From: Fen-1364 sp049515135
Lineage (GTDB): Bacteria; Spirochaetota; Spirochaetia; SZUA-6; Fen-1364
Direction of reading: 5' to 3'
NCBI GenBank assembly: GCA_049515135.1
Contig: JBEKUJ010000009.1
Location: 1-64,000, forward strand
Length of the DNA: 64,000 nt
Part shown: positions 16,855 to 26,151 of the stretch, piece after piece
How positions within the stretch are numbered: position 1 is the stretch's first letter
How the letters are laid out: each line of letters begins with the position of its first letter
Translations under genes and position numbers: made by a program
Notes under the pieces: generated by a model
The model's database searches: none
What the model was told of the DNA's origin: nothing
The model's input: only the letters and a program-made list of their open reading frames with translations

Positions 16855-17841
16855 ATGAGCTCTCCATCCGGCCCGAACCCGCTCAGAGCGCCCGGCGGTT
16901 TCGCCGTGCTCTTCCTCTGCCTCGCCCTGCTTGTTTCTGTCAGCATCGGCCATTCGGCAGTCCGCGCCGCCCAGCGCATCCGGGTGCTGGTTCCCCAGAC
17001 CACAGCGGCGTTGCCCTTCCTGCAGATCGCGCGGGAGCACGAGGGTGCCGACGTGGACCTTCGGGTGGAGCTGTTCGCCAACCATGCCCAGGCCCTTGCG
17101 CTCCTTCTGCGCGGAGACGCGGACCTTCTTCTCAGCGGAACGAGCCAAGGCTGGCAGAACAGGCTTGACGGGAGCCCCCTGGTCATGATCGACACGGGAG
17201 TGTGGGGTCTGGCTTCGCTTGTCGGGAAGGACCCTTCCATCAGGAGCTTTGCCGATCTGCGGGGGAAAAAGGTGGCCGTGCCTTTTCCCGGCTCGCCGCT
17301 GGACTTCCAGACCCGCGCCTTGCTTGCGCATGAGGGGATCGATCCCCAGAGGGACCTTTCCATCACCTACGGCCCTTTTACCCAGAGCATAGCCAGGCTC
17401 CTCTCCGGACAGATCGACGCTGCCGCCCTGCCTGAGCCGCTGGCCACCTCGGTGGTGGGCAGCAACGGCCTCCTGCGTCTTACAGAGTATTCCCGGGCAT
17501 GGGCGTCGCTGAACAGCGGGGACGGCAGGTCTCCGCAGGTCAGCCTTTTCTCCACGGAGGCCTTTGCATCGTCCCACAGGGCCCTGCTGATCAGCCTCCT
17601 GGAATCGTGGCGGGATTCCAGCCGCGAGATCTCGGCAGATCCGGCAGCAGCTGCTCGAAGGTTTGCCGTGACTCTCGGACTTTCGCCGGGGGTGCTGGAG
17701 GAAGCCACGCGGCGGACGCTCTTCGAAGTGCCGGACCTCGCCGAAAACGAGTCCCGGGTGCTCGACTACTATCGCCAGGTGGCTCCGTTTCTTCCGGAGG
17801 AAAAGCGGACCCTGGACGGGCAGTTCTTCTTCTTGCCGTGA
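16855..17841 (+). CDS. ABC transporter substrate-binding protein, SsuA/TauA/NMT1-like
   Basis: 328 residues. A signal sequence (hydrophobic stretch at 18-38) is followed by a type II periplasmic-binding fold of the nitrate/sulfonate/thiamine-precursor class. Family-like segments are IRVLVPQTTAALPFLQIA, GVWGLASLVGKDP and FADLRGKKVAVPF. The ligand cannot be assigned. It overlaps the start of the fused permease-ATPase gene by 4 nt (GTGA), so the two are translationally coupled. Confidence 0.82.
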   Translation: MSSPSGPNPLRAPGGFAVLFLCLALLVSVSIGHSAVRAAQRIRVLVPQTTAALPFLQIAREHEGADVDLRVELFANHAQALALLLRGDADLLLSGTSQGWQNRLDGSPLVMIDTGVWGLASLVGKDPSIRSFADLRGKKVAVPFPGSPLDFQTRALLAHEGIDPQRDLSITYGPFTQSIARLLSGQIDAAALPEPLATSVVGSNGLLRLTEYSRAWASLNSGDGRSPQVSLFSTEAFASSHRALLISLLESWRDSSREISADPAAAARRFAVTLGLSPGVLEEATRRTLFEVPDLAENESRVLDYYRQVAPFLPEEKRTLDGQFFFLP

Positions 17842-19334
17842 CGCGCCTGAAAGGCCCGCTCGCTCTTCGTTTCCAGGCAGCGACCGGGACTGCGTTCCTC
17901 CTGCTGGTCTGGGCGGCCGCGAGCCTCCTTGCGGGTACCTACCTCGTTCCCGCGCCCTGGACCTCGGCCGCGGACACTGTCCTCCTTCTTTCGCATGGCT
18001 TCGCGTGGCTGCAGATCCTGGCAACCCTGATCCGGGTTTTCATTGGCTTCTGCGCGGGGTTTTTCGCTGGATGCATCGCGGGCATCGCCTCGGGCAGCCG
18101 TCCGGGGACAGGCGCATTCTTGCGGCCCATCGTGCAGTTCTTCCAGGGCATGCCGCCGCTCCTGTGGGCCATCCCCCTGGTCGCCCTCATGGGAGTCGGC
18201 CACCTGCCGGCGATCACGGTGATCGGTCTCATCACGTTCCCTCTGGTGGCTGTCACCGTGGGAGAGGGCATGACGACTCTCCCGCGTTCATACGGGGAAA
18301 TGCTTTCTGTGTTTGCCCCTGGTTTCTCTCCGCGCATGCGGGAGCTTGTCTTCCCGCATTTGAGGCCGTTTCTGGCCGCATCACTGAAGGCCGGGCTGGT
18401 TCTGGCAGTCAAGGCGTCAGTGACTGCAGAGTACTTCGGTGCATCGAGCGGCATCGGCTTCCAGATCCAGTCCGCGTACATGTCGCTTCGCATCCGAAAC
18501 CTGTTCGCCTGGGCCATCGTTCTGATCCTGGTCATTCTCGCCTTCACGCACCTCCTTCCCCTGGCAGGGCGTCTCTGGACCCCTGTCCGCCGTCTGATCT
18601 CCGGCAGCCGGCCCTCTGCCCGAAGGGAAATCGAGCCGCCGGATCCGCAGGCGCTGTTCACGCCGACTCCACGCCCGCAGCGGATTCGTCTGCTCAGGGT
18701 CGGGTTTTCATGGCAGGGGAAAGAAGCGCTCCTGCGGGACATCAGCATCACGGTCCCTCCGGGAGGCGTGGCTGTCATCACCGGTGACTCCGGGATCGGG
18801 AAGACGACCCTCCTGAAGCTGATTGCCGGCCTTCTTCGGCCGTCCAGCGGCGCGATATCAGCACCTGCGCGCCTGGGGTTCGTGTTCCAGGATGACAGGC
18901 TCCTGCCCTGGAGGAGCGTTGAGGAAAACGCTGCCCTCCCCCTCCTGTACAGTGGGCATCAGCGCGAGGAGGCGCTTGGCATGGCGCGTTTTCTCCTCAG
19001 GGAAGTCGGGCTGGCAGGAGCGGAGACCCGGAGGCCTGAGGAGCTTTCGGGAGGAATGAAAAGACGCGCCGCGCTGGCCCGTTGCTTTGCAAGGGCCCCT
19101 GATGCCATCCTCATGGATGAGCCATTCAGCGGGCTGCACGCCGATGCGCGGAGAAGCCTCTGGGCGATGTTTCTGCGGCTTCTCTCGCGCCATCCCATCC
19201 CTGCAGTCGTGGTGACACACTACCCCCGGGAGATCGAGGGAGCTGCGGCATGCAGGATCTACAGGCTTGAGGGAAAGCCGGCGCGGCTCGTGTCTGCGGG
19301 AAAGGAGAAAAAATGGCCACTGACTTCGAGCTGA
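17838..19334 (+). CDS. Fused ABC permease and ATPase (SsuC-SsuB/TauC-TauB type)
   Basis: 498 residues. The first 255 or so form a six-helix BPD_transp_1 permease with the EAA-type loop around EMLSVFAPGFSPRMRELVFP. After a proline-rich linker (about 260-285) comes a complete ATPase domain with Walker A GDSGIGKTT, Q-loop LGFVFQDDRLLPW, signature LSGGMKRRAALAR, Walker B ILMDEPFSGL and H-loop VVVTHYPRE. Permease and ATPase are usually separate proteins in this family. GTG 17838 was chosen because it overlaps the stop of the binding-protein gene and starts exactly at the permease. The 3' end overlaps the methyltransferase gene by 22 nt. Confidence 0.9.
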   Translation: MTRLKGPLALRFQAATGTAFLLLVWAAASLLAGTYLVPAPWTSAADTVLLLSHGFAWLQILATLIRVFIGFCAGFFAGCIAGIASGSRPGTGAFLRPIVQFFQGMPPLLWAIPLVALMGVGHLPAITVIGLITFPLVAVTVGEGMTTLPRSYGEMLSVFAPGFSPRMRELVFPHLRPFLAASLKAGLVLAVKASVTAEYFGASSGIGFQIQSAYMSLRIRNLFAWAIVLILVILAFTHLLPLAGRLWTPVRRLISGSRPSARREIEPPDPQALFTPTPRPQRIRLLRVGFSWQGKEALLRDISITVPPGGVAVITGDSGIGKTTLLKLIAGLLRPSSGAISAPARLGFVFQDDRLLPWRSVEENAALPLLYSGHQREEALGMARFLLREVGLAGAETRRPEELSGGMKRRAALARCFARAPDAILMDEPFSGLHADARRSLWAMFLRLLSRHPIPAVVVTHYPREIEGAAACRIYRLEGKPARLVSAGKEKKWPLTSS

Positions 19335-20014
19335 TCTACAGCAGACACGCAGGCGAATATCACGAACTGGTTTCCTTCGAGGACTGGCAAGGGAACCTGC
19401 CCCGGGCGCTGGGGGAGGCTGCGTCTTTCACCGGCAAGGCCGTCGTGGAGCTGGGCGCGGGCACGGGGCGCGTGACCATGCTCATTGCCCCGCTGTGTGG
19501 CACGGTGGCTGCTTTCGACAGGTCGAGGCACATGCTGGACAAGGCCTTGGTGAACATAGAGAGCCGCGGCCTGCGGAATGTCACGGTGGCTGTTGCCGAC
19601 AACAGAAGCATACCGCTTCCTGATTGTTGCGCGGATGTGGTGATCGAAGGATGGAGCTACGGGCACGGCGTATCGGAGGCTCAGAGCGAATGGAGGAATG
19701 CAGCGGAGGCTCTGCTGGGAGAGGGCACCCGGCTGCTGAGACCCGGGGGGACGTTCATCATCATCGAGACCCTGGGGACCGGCTTTCGCATGCCGAGCGC
19801 GCCCGGCTCGGTCCTGCCGGTCTTCTACGGGTTTCTGGAACGCCAGCTCGGGTTTGCGGCCCGGTGGGTCCGTACGGACTACAGATTCCCTTCCCTTGCC
19901 GAGGCCAGGCGTCTGGTGGAGCTTTTTTTTGGCCAGATGACGGACTACGATCTTGCCGCGGGCGGCGAGGTGATTGTCCCTGAGTGCACGGGCATCTGGT
20001 GGAAAAGGCGTTGA
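19313..20014 (+). CDS. Class I SAM-dependent methyltransferase
   Basis: 233 residues. The SAM-binding motif VVELGAGTGRVT (near 44) and the following acidic loop AAFDRSRHMLDKAL identify a UbiE/Methyltransf_11-like Rossmann fold. Motif II lies near DVVIEGWSYGHG. It starts inside the 3' end of the permease-ATPase gene with AAAGGAG upstream of ATG 19313. It is therefore in one operon with the uptake system and probably methylates the imported compound or a derivative. The substrate is unknown. Confidence 0.87.
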   Translation: MATDFELIYSRHAGEYHELVSFEDWQGNLPRALGEAASFTGKAVVELGAGTGRVTMLIAPLCGTVAAFDRSRHMLDKALVNIESRGLRNVTVAVADNRSIPLPDCCADVVIEGWSYGHGVSEAQSEWRNAAEALLGEGTRLLRPGGTFIIIETLGTGFRMPSAPGSVLPVFYGFLERQLGFAARWVRTDYRFPSLAEARRLVELFFGQMTDYDLAAGGEVIVPECTGIWWKRR

Positions 20015-20082
20015 CGATCCTTTTCCGTGGGCAAGAATGCGCTGTCGTGAAAATGTGGCGCGATTGAGAATGAAAGGAGCCC

Positions 20083-20499
20083 ATGATGGGCAGATCGATC
20101 GAGCAGGAAAACTCGTTCCTCCAGGTCCTGTTGAAGCTGATCCCCAGTGAAGTGATTGCGGTCTTCATCTTCATTCAGGGAGTGATGCCGCCTGCTTTGC
20201 TGCCTCACCTCGTGGTGGCGCTGCTCCTTGTGGCCATCACGCCGATCTATCTCAGCAGGGCTTCGGGGGTGACCTCGCGGCCCCAGCTCATTGTTTCAAC
20301 GCTTTCCCTTGTTGTCTGGATCTATGCCATTGGCACGGGTCCGCTGCGGTTCGTGCGTCCGCCGTACTACGAGCCGTGGCACGGGGCAGTGGCCCTGGCG
20401 GTGTGGACCCTCGTGCCGCCCATCTTCCTCACCCCCCGGGAGGAGCCGAAGGGACGGCGGAGGAAAGCGCCCGGGCCACGCGCTCGAGGCCGTCGCTGA
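20083..20499 (+). CDS. Small integral membrane protein of unknown function
   Basis: 138 residues with about four hydrophobic segments (near 15-33, 38-55, 65-85, 97-112) and a strongly basic, Arg/Lys-rich C-terminal tail. AAAGGAG precedes ATG 20083. The 3' end overlaps the convergent aminotransferase gene by 71 nt, so the tail is encoded antisense to the end of that gene. I do not recognise the family. Confidence 0.6.
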   Translation: MMGRSIEQENSFLQVLLKLIPSEVIAVFIFIQGVMPPALLPHLVVALLLVAITPIYLSRASGVTSRPQLIVSTLSLVVWIYAIGTGPLRFVRPPYYEPWHGAVALAVWTLVPPIFLTPREEPKGRRRKAPGPRARGRR

Positions 20500-21631
20500 G
20501 GACAGCCCTGGGGCAGGCGAGGTTCAGGCGCTGCAGCCCCTGCCCGCCGCGGCCGAACTTGCGCCCCTCATCGAGCCACACTCCTCCCACGCGCCGCAGC
20601 CTGTCCGACACCTGGTCATCGGTGAGCCCAAGGGACCTCATGTCCAGGAGCGCAAGGTAGGTTCCTTCAAGGGGGAAAATGCGGACGGCCGGCAGGCGCC
20701 CGGCAAAAAAGGACGCCGTGAACCTGTAGTTTGCTTCCACATACACCAGCAGCTCATCAAGCCAGCGCTCCCCGTGCCGCCATGCCGCCTCGGAAGCAGT
20801 TGCCGCGAACGCATTCGCCAGGCCCGCAAAGACCGAGTGCTGAGTTGCATCCAGGCGCTTTCTCAGCTCGGGATCCTCGACCACCGCCACTGAGCCGCCC
20901 AGCCCGGCCAGATTGAACGTCTTGGTTGCCGCGATAAGAGTGACGGTCATGCGTGAGGCCTCCGCGGAAAGGCATGCAACAGGGACATGCCTGAAGCCGG
21001 GCATCACCAGATCGAAGTGGATCTCGTCGGAAACTATCACCACACCCCTGCGGGCGCAGATCTCCACCAGGCGCTCCAGCTCTTCGCGCGTCCAGACCCG
21101 GCCCACCGGATTGTGCGGGCTGCAGAGGATCAGCATCCGCGTGCCCGGGTCGATGACCCTTTCAAGGCCTTCGAAATCGATCTCCCATCGCGCGCCGGAC
21201 AGCAGGAGCGGGTTTTCCATAACCCGCCTCCCGTTGCCGCTGATTCGCATGGCGAACGGATGGTAGACAGGGGGCTGGATGACAATGCCGTCACCGGGGC
21301 CGGTAAGGGCAAGGATTGCGGCGGAAAGACAGGGTATGACGCCGGGGGAGGCGAGCATCCACTCCCGTTTGACCGTCCAGCCGTGGCGCCGCTCCAGCCA
21401 GAGACCTGCGGCCTGGAAGTACGACTCAGGCTCCACGGTGTACCCGTAAATGCCGTGCTGGACCCTGCGGGCAAGGGGCTCGCGGATCTCCGGCGGGGCC
21501 TCGAAATCCATGTCCGCGACCCAGAGGGGAAGCAGGGCGTCAAAGCCGGTGATCCTCTTGCTTGAATCCCATTTGAGAGAGTTCGTTCCGCTCCGCGTGA
21601 TGATCCCGTCGAAATCGTAGTGTGTCTTCAC
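20429..21631 (-). CDS. PatB/MalY-type cystathionine beta-lyase (PLP aminotransferase fold)
   Basis: 400 residues, fold type I PLP enzyme. Family landmarks are PLWVADMDFEAPPEI near the N-terminus, HGIYGYT, the aspartate region LCSPHNPVGRVWTREEL and SDEIHFDL, and the PLP lysine in AATKTFNLAG. These enzymes cleave cystathionine or cysteine to a thiol, pyruvate and ammonia; MalY also modulates the maltose regulator in E. coli. The start is GTG 21631. It lies 14 nt after the unknown 644-residue gene on the same strand and is probably co-transcribed. Confidence 0.93.
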   Translation of the reverse strand: MKTHYDFDGIITRSGTNSLKWDSSKRITGFDALLPLWVADMDFEAPPEIREPLARRVQHGIYGYTVEPESYFQAAGLWLERRHGWTVKREWMLASPGVIPCLSAAILALTGPGDGIVIQPPVYHPFAMRISGNGRRVMENPLLLSGARWEIDFEGLERVIDPGTRMLILCSPHNPVGRVWTREELERLVEICARRGVVIVSDEIHFDLVMPGFRHVPVACLSAEASRMTVTLIAATKTFNLAGLGGSVAVVEDPELRKRLDATQHSVFAGLANAFAATASEAAWRHGERWLDELLVYVEANYRFTASFFAGRLPAVRIFPLEGTYLALLDMRSLGLTDDQVSDRLRRVGGVWLDEGRKFGRGGQGLQRLNLACPRAVLSDGLERVARALSSAVPSAPPGG

Positions 21632-21645
21632 TGTATGATCCGGGG

Positions 21646-23580
21646 CTAGATGGTTTTGACATCGAGGCTGCGGACCATGTACAGCTCGATGTAGTTTTTC
21701 AGCACCTCGCGCTTCTTGATCTTCGCAAGGCTCTTGCTGGTGGAAAGCTGTTCTGCAAGGGCATGGATCCTCTTGATATCGGGGGGTTGAACGAGAAAAG
21801 ACCGTCTGACGGGTCGCAGGAAATCCCGGACAAGAGAGTTGACGTCCTCAACGAGGTTCTTTTTTGCCCGGGGGTCATAGAGGGGGTTCCATTTTTCCGC
21901 CAGTTCTTCCAGGGTCACATCTATCGACTTGCCCAGGGGGACATAGTGCGAGATCAAGGCCTGAATGCTCCTCTTGTACTGCAACAGATTGGTCTTCTGG
22001 ACTTTGTCCTTTGCGCCGCCGGCACCTTTCTCCTCGACTGCAGTCTCCGGCTGACCCAGGACGACGCGGGCGCTTGCCGCGGGCGGGGGGGCCTGTCCGT
22101 CCGCGCGGATCTTCTTCCGGCCCCTGCCGAGCCGCCGGAAAAACCTTACGATTCCGCTGACGAGCGGCATGGTCTGCCAGAACGGCAGGTACAGGCGCAC
22201 ATCCTTGAGCAGCTTGGCCCGTGAAAGACCCAGCAGCTCGTCGAAGGGACGCAGGATGCTCTCCACGGAAAAGCATCTGCCAAGCTCCGTGTGGGCCGCT
22301 TCCGGTGTTCCGGGAAGCTCCGCAGCCAGATAGAGGACAGACCCGTTTGCCAGGGCCGAGAGCAGGGGAAAATCCTCTTTCACGCGGACCTCCACGTCGC
22401 GGCGGAAGGCTGCGTCGTTTCTTGCGGCTGACGGATAGGTATCCAGCTTCATCGCGGCAGACCAATCATCCAGGTATTTCGTGCGCAGCTCGTCGGAAGC
22501 CTCCGTCAGCTTCTTCAGGAAGACAGTCACCAGAAAGTCCCTCTGGATGAAATAGTCCTTGTTCTGTGCCACGGCGTGGACCCGCACCAGGAAGGGAAGG
22601 TTCTCATCCCCCGAGCGCTTGGTCTTCTCCTTGAGGAATCCGTGAATGAAGTCCCGCGTGTGCTTCGCGGCAAAGGCGGCGCCCTTTTCGTCCTTCAGCT
22701 CGTAGAGGTCCTGATAACCAAAGACGTACGGGGGTTTTCTCACCGCCGAGTCCAGCTTTTTCAGGTCTGCGGCTTTTTCCTGGTCCCGCTGCGACGCTCC
22801 CTTCATGTGGAAAACCGTGTACGCAATGATCATGGCGGACTGGCACAGCCCATGGTCTGCGTCTGTCTTGCCTTCCTTTCCCAAAGCGTCCTGGAGCAGC
22901 AGGTTCGTGAGATGGTTCCAGAATCGGAACTGGAAATCGCTGGGGGCAAGTATCAGGGAAGCGGCCTTGCGCGGCCGGCTTGTGGCATCTTCCAGGGCCT
23001 GGCGAAGCACAAGCTCGTTCCCGCGCAGAACGGATCCGAGCTTGCTCTCGGCGTAGGAGGCGTTCTTCGGGTCCTGCAGGTAGCGGGAAATCTTGGCGGC
23101 TGCAGCTTCTATCAGCGCAGTGCCCACGATCACGCGCGGCACGATCAGAGACTTCACCCCGTCAGGGAAGTCGACCTTGACGAGGCCCTTGCGGGGAGAC
23201 TCATCCTCTTCGAGGAGCGCGGCAAAGGTGCCTTTCACATCGACGGTGGAAAGCTCCTCTTCCGGGACTTTCACCGGGAGCGACTCCAAGCTGGGGAAAG
23301 GCAGATCAGGCTCAACCGCCAGCCGCTTGTATTCTTCCTGCAGGGCCGTCTCGGAAAAGTCAGGGAAGGTCACGGCCCGGATCTTCCCCTCGGCCGCGGA
23401 CAGCTTCAGGGCCCCCTTCCTGGCAAGCCCGCTGAGCGCAGTCCCCATCTCCGTGGGAGTCATCTGTCCTTTGGGGAGTGAGGCGATGAACTGGCGCAGA
23501 TCGATCGTGGAAGCTTTGGTGCGCAGTGCGAAGCCGCGAAGGAGTGAAAGGAGATCCTCAGGCGACATATGACCTGGCAT
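21646..23580 (-). CDS. Large hypothetical cytoplasmic protein
   Basis: 644 residues, no signal peptide or membrane segment, mixed alpha-helical and charged composition with no recognised catalytic motif. A basic, Ala/Pro-rich linker lies near residues 480-515 (RRLGRGRKKIRADGQ onward), separating an N-terminal block from a helical C-terminal block. It sits between the coiled-coil protein gene and the PatB gene in a minus-strand run headed by a nucleotide cyclase, so it may work in the same pathway. Alternative start ATG at 23568. I do not recognise the family; it may be restricted to spirochaetes. Confidence 0.7.
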   Translation of the reverse strand: MPGHMSPEDLLSLLRGFALRTKASTIDLRQFIASLPKGQMTPTEMGTALSGLARKGALKLSAAEGKIRAVTFPDFSETALQEEYKRLAVEPDLPFPSLESLPVKVPEEELSTVDVKGTFAALLEEDESPRKGLVKVDFPDGVKSLIVPRVIVGTALIEAAAAKISRYLQDPKNASYAESKLGSVLRGNELVLRQALEDATSRPRKAASLILAPSDFQFRFWNHLTNLLLQDALGKEGKTDADHGLCQSAMIIAYTVFHMKGASQRDQEKAADLKKLDSAVRKPPYVFGYQDLYELKDEKGAAFAAKHTRDFIHGFLKEKTKRSGDENLPFLVRVHAVAQNKDYFIQRDFLVTVFLKKLTEASDELRTKYLDDWSAAMKLDTYPSAARNDAAFRRDVEVRVKEDFPLLSALANGSVLYLAAELPGTPEAAHTELGRCFSVESILRPFDELLGLSRAKLLKDVRLYLPFWQTMPLVSGIVRFFRRLGRGRKKIRADGQAPPPAASARVVLGQPETAVEEKGAGGAKDKVQKTNLLQYKRSIQALISHYVPLGKSIDVTLEELAEKWNPLYDPRAKKNLVEDVNSLVRDFLRPVRRSFLVQPPDIKRIHALAEQLSTSKSLAKIKKREVLKNYIELYMVRSLDVKTI

Positions 23581-23688
23581 CTAGTGTAGTCGATAGCAGG
23601 AAACGTGGCAAGGACAGGCCCGGGAAATCACTCGCGGGAGCGCTGAAAAATCACCATACTAGGCTGGATTCGCTGAAATACTGAGGCG

Positions 23689-26151
23689 TCACTTCATCAG
23701 CGACTGGAGCCTTTTCACGAGGCCTGTCATATCCGTGTCGTTGCTGTAAGCTTTCAGTTGATCGGAGAGGAACCTGGCGCGGGCATCAGGGGTGGTCTGC
23801 TTGGACATTTGAATGACGACGTCCAAGACCTCCTGGATGGCATTGGATCTCCCTGCGGAAAAGAATCCCTGGTCATAGCGCTTGATGCGCTCGAACAGGC
23901 CGGGGAAAGTCTCTTCTACTGGCTTTGATCCAAGGAAATCATTCAGGTACGCCTTTGTATCAACAAGGCCCTGGTCCCCGCGGGCCTGGAGAATAGGATC
24001 CTCGCGAGATGCGTACGCCGAATACCCGTTGCTCAGGGCAGCGAGCTTTGCCTGAAGCGATGCCAAGTCTTGTCCTGACCCTCCGGATTGCGCCGCCCGC
24101 TGCTGCGCAGCCGCGGTCTGCTTTGCGGCGGCATCCGCGGCGGCCTTGTCCGCCTGTGTCTTCAGCTTCTGGTTCTCGGCGTCCAGCGCGTCGACCTTCT
24201 TTTGAAGCGCCGCCGCGTTGTCCTCTGCCCGTGAAAGCCGCTGCGCCAGGTCACTGGAGGCTCCCTGAGCAGCTGCGAAATCCCCGAACTTCCTGTTCAA
24301 GGCATCCATGAGCGTCGATGTGTCTGTCGTCGCCGGATCTCCCTGCATGCCAAGCAGAGTCATGATGCTCTTCTTCATGCCGATGATCTCGGCCCCGCGG
24401 TCAGCCACCTGCCTCTGCAGACCGGCCACCTGGGCGCTCAGGTCCTTTTCCCGAGCCGAAAGGCGCGCGTCAGCCTGGTTTGAAAAAAGAGCAGAGGCGT
24501 CCTTGATGCCCTGCACCGCGGAGCTGGCCTGTGGGCTCTGGGGGAAACGCTCCAGGACCGTGAGATAGCGGACCATGGCGTCAGCCGGTCTTCCCTGCGC
24601 AAGGGCGGCATCTCCCTGCGCCAGGATGGGACCCGCTGCCCTGGCCTGTTCCGCCTGGCTTCTGGTCCTCCCTTGTTCCGAACCAGCCGCCAGGATGTTC
24701 TCAATGGTCTTGTCCAGTCTGGCGGAAGTCTCCGGAAGGTAGGCTAAGGCATCCTTGTAGGCAGCCAGCATCTCAGGGTAGCGTCCTGCATCGAATGCCG
24801 TCTCGGCCCTGGCAAGCCCTGCGCTGAGGACCTGCTGGCGCGCATTTTCGGCATCGCGCGCCTTTGCCGTGAAATAGCCGTAGCTGCGGGCGATTTCCGG
24901 GATCGCGGCAAGGGCCTTGTCGTAGAGCTTCTCCGCCTCCGCGATGTTGCCCGCGCGCGCCTGGGCGTCCGCCTGGGAAACCGCCGCCCTCACGTCGGAA
25001 ATCTGTCCTGCTGCGGCGACCAGGGAGCTGGTATCGACGCTTGCCTGGGAGAGCTGATCCTGCACGTAGCTTTTCAGCGAATCCACGACAAAGATATCCA
25101 CCTCCCGCCGCTGCTGAATGGCTGGAAGCATGGCCACGTCCGTACGGTTCACATAATCGCTGATTGCCTGCAGGCTGGTGAGGGCCTTCGGGTAGTCCCT
25201 GGCCGAGATGTCAGCCTTGACCACGGAGTACAGGCCCACGAGCTGGCCCGAGACAAGGTCCTCCTGCTGCTTCTGCTGCTGGAGGTCGGCAAGGGCCTGC
25301 TGAGAGCTTGCCTGAGCTGAAGCGGCCTCCCGTGTCTTCTGCTCCAGCTGGGCCTGGAGGTCCGCCTCGCGCCTCTTCGACTCATCCAGGACCTGCTGAC
25401 GCTCCTGGTTGGCCCTGGCGAGGTTCGTATTGAACTCCGCCTGCAGGTTCCTGAGGTTCTCATCCGCCTTCTGCCTGTCCGCCTCCGCCTGCGCGCGGTA
25501 GGCGTCGAGCTGTCGGGCGGAGTCCGCGTTCTTCTGCGCTTCAAGGACGGTAAGCCGGCTGGTGATGTCCTGTTCCGAAAGCCCCTGCTTCTGGAGCCGG
25601 GCCTTTTCGGCCTCCAGCTCAGCGGCAAGGGAAGCCTTGAGCTGGCCCTCCCGCTCGCGGACTTTCGCGTCCATGTTGGTCTGCAGGTCCTGGCGCTGCT
25701 TGTCGATCTCAGCAAGGCGGTCCTGGATCTGGTTGATCTGCTGGTTTTTTTCCAGCAGCTTCGCTTCCGACTCCTTCTTGAAGGTCTCGATGAGCTTGCC
25801 TTCGGCAGTGATTGTGCCTGTCTGGCTTTGCGACAGCTGCGTCTCTCCGCGCTGGAAGAAGAGGTACAGTCCGGCCAATCCCCCGGCCAGGGCAACGACC
25901 GCCGCGAGGTTCACGAGGACCGGGAACAGGATCCCCTTTTTGGCTGCTTTCACGGCAAACACCTCGGGGCTTACCTCAATGCGGTTCCCGGTTGCGACCG
26001 TCTCGATCTGCTGCAGTATGTCCTTCTGGTCTTCGCGAGAGATCCCTGAGTCGGCGTCAAAGACAAACTCGTCGCGCCCGTCGGCAGGCAGCCCGAGGGT
26101 GGTCCTTATGGTGCGGGCTTTCTTCAGCAGCCCAAGCATGGATCCTTTCAT
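23689..26151 (-). CDS. Coiled-coil, membrane-anchored protein
   Basis: 820 residues. A cytoplasmic N-terminal region of about 70 residues precedes one transmembrane helix (ILFPVLVNLAAVVALAGGL, near 72-95). A long coiled coil rich in Gln, Ala and Glu follows (about 100-300). A TPR-like helical region comes next (about 300-560), then a second coiled coil (570-710) and a C-terminal domain. The TPR-like part has repeated phrases such as AEKLYDKALAAIPE and MLAAYKDALAYLPE. Its ATG overlaps the stop of the cyclase gene (ATGA), so the two are translationally coupled and probably partner proteins. The family is not recognised. Confidence 0.75.
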   Translation of the reverse strand: MKGSMLGLLKKARTIRTTLGLPADGRDEFVFDADSGISREDQKDILQQIETVATGNRIEVSPEVFAVKAAKKGILFPVLVNLAAVVALAGGLAGLYLFFQRGETQLSQSQTGTITAEGKLIETFKKESEAKLLEKNQQINQIQDRLAEIDKQRQDLQTNMDAKVREREGQLKASLAAELEAEKARLQKQGLSEQDITSRLTVLEAQKNADSARQLDAYRAQAEADRQKADENLRNLQAEFNTNLARANQERQQVLDESKRREADLQAQLEQKTREAASAQASSQQALADLQQQKQQEDLVSGQLVGLYSVVKADISARDYPKALTSLQAISDYVNRTDVAMLPAIQQRREVDIFVVDSLKSYVQDQLSQASVDTSSLVAAAGQISDVRAAVSQADAQARAGNIAEAEKLYDKALAAIPEIARSYGYFTAKARDAENARQQVLSAGLARAETAFDAGRYPEMLAAYKDALAYLPETSARLDKTIENILAAGSEQGRTRSQAEQARAAGPILAQGDAALAQGRPADAMVRYLTVLERFPQSPQASSAVQGIKDASALFSNQADARLSAREKDLSAQVAGLQRQVADRGAEIIGMKKSIMTLLGMQGDPATTDTSTLMDALNRKFGDFAAAQGASSDLAQRLSRAEDNAAALQKKVDALDAENQKLKTQADKAAADAAAKQTAAAQQRAAQSGGSGQDLASLQAKLAALSNGYSAYASREDPILQARGDQGLVDTKAYLNDFLGSKPVEETFPGLFERIKRYDQGFFSAGRSNAIQEVLDVVIQMSKQTTPDARARFLSDQLKAYSNDTDMTGLVKRLQSLMK

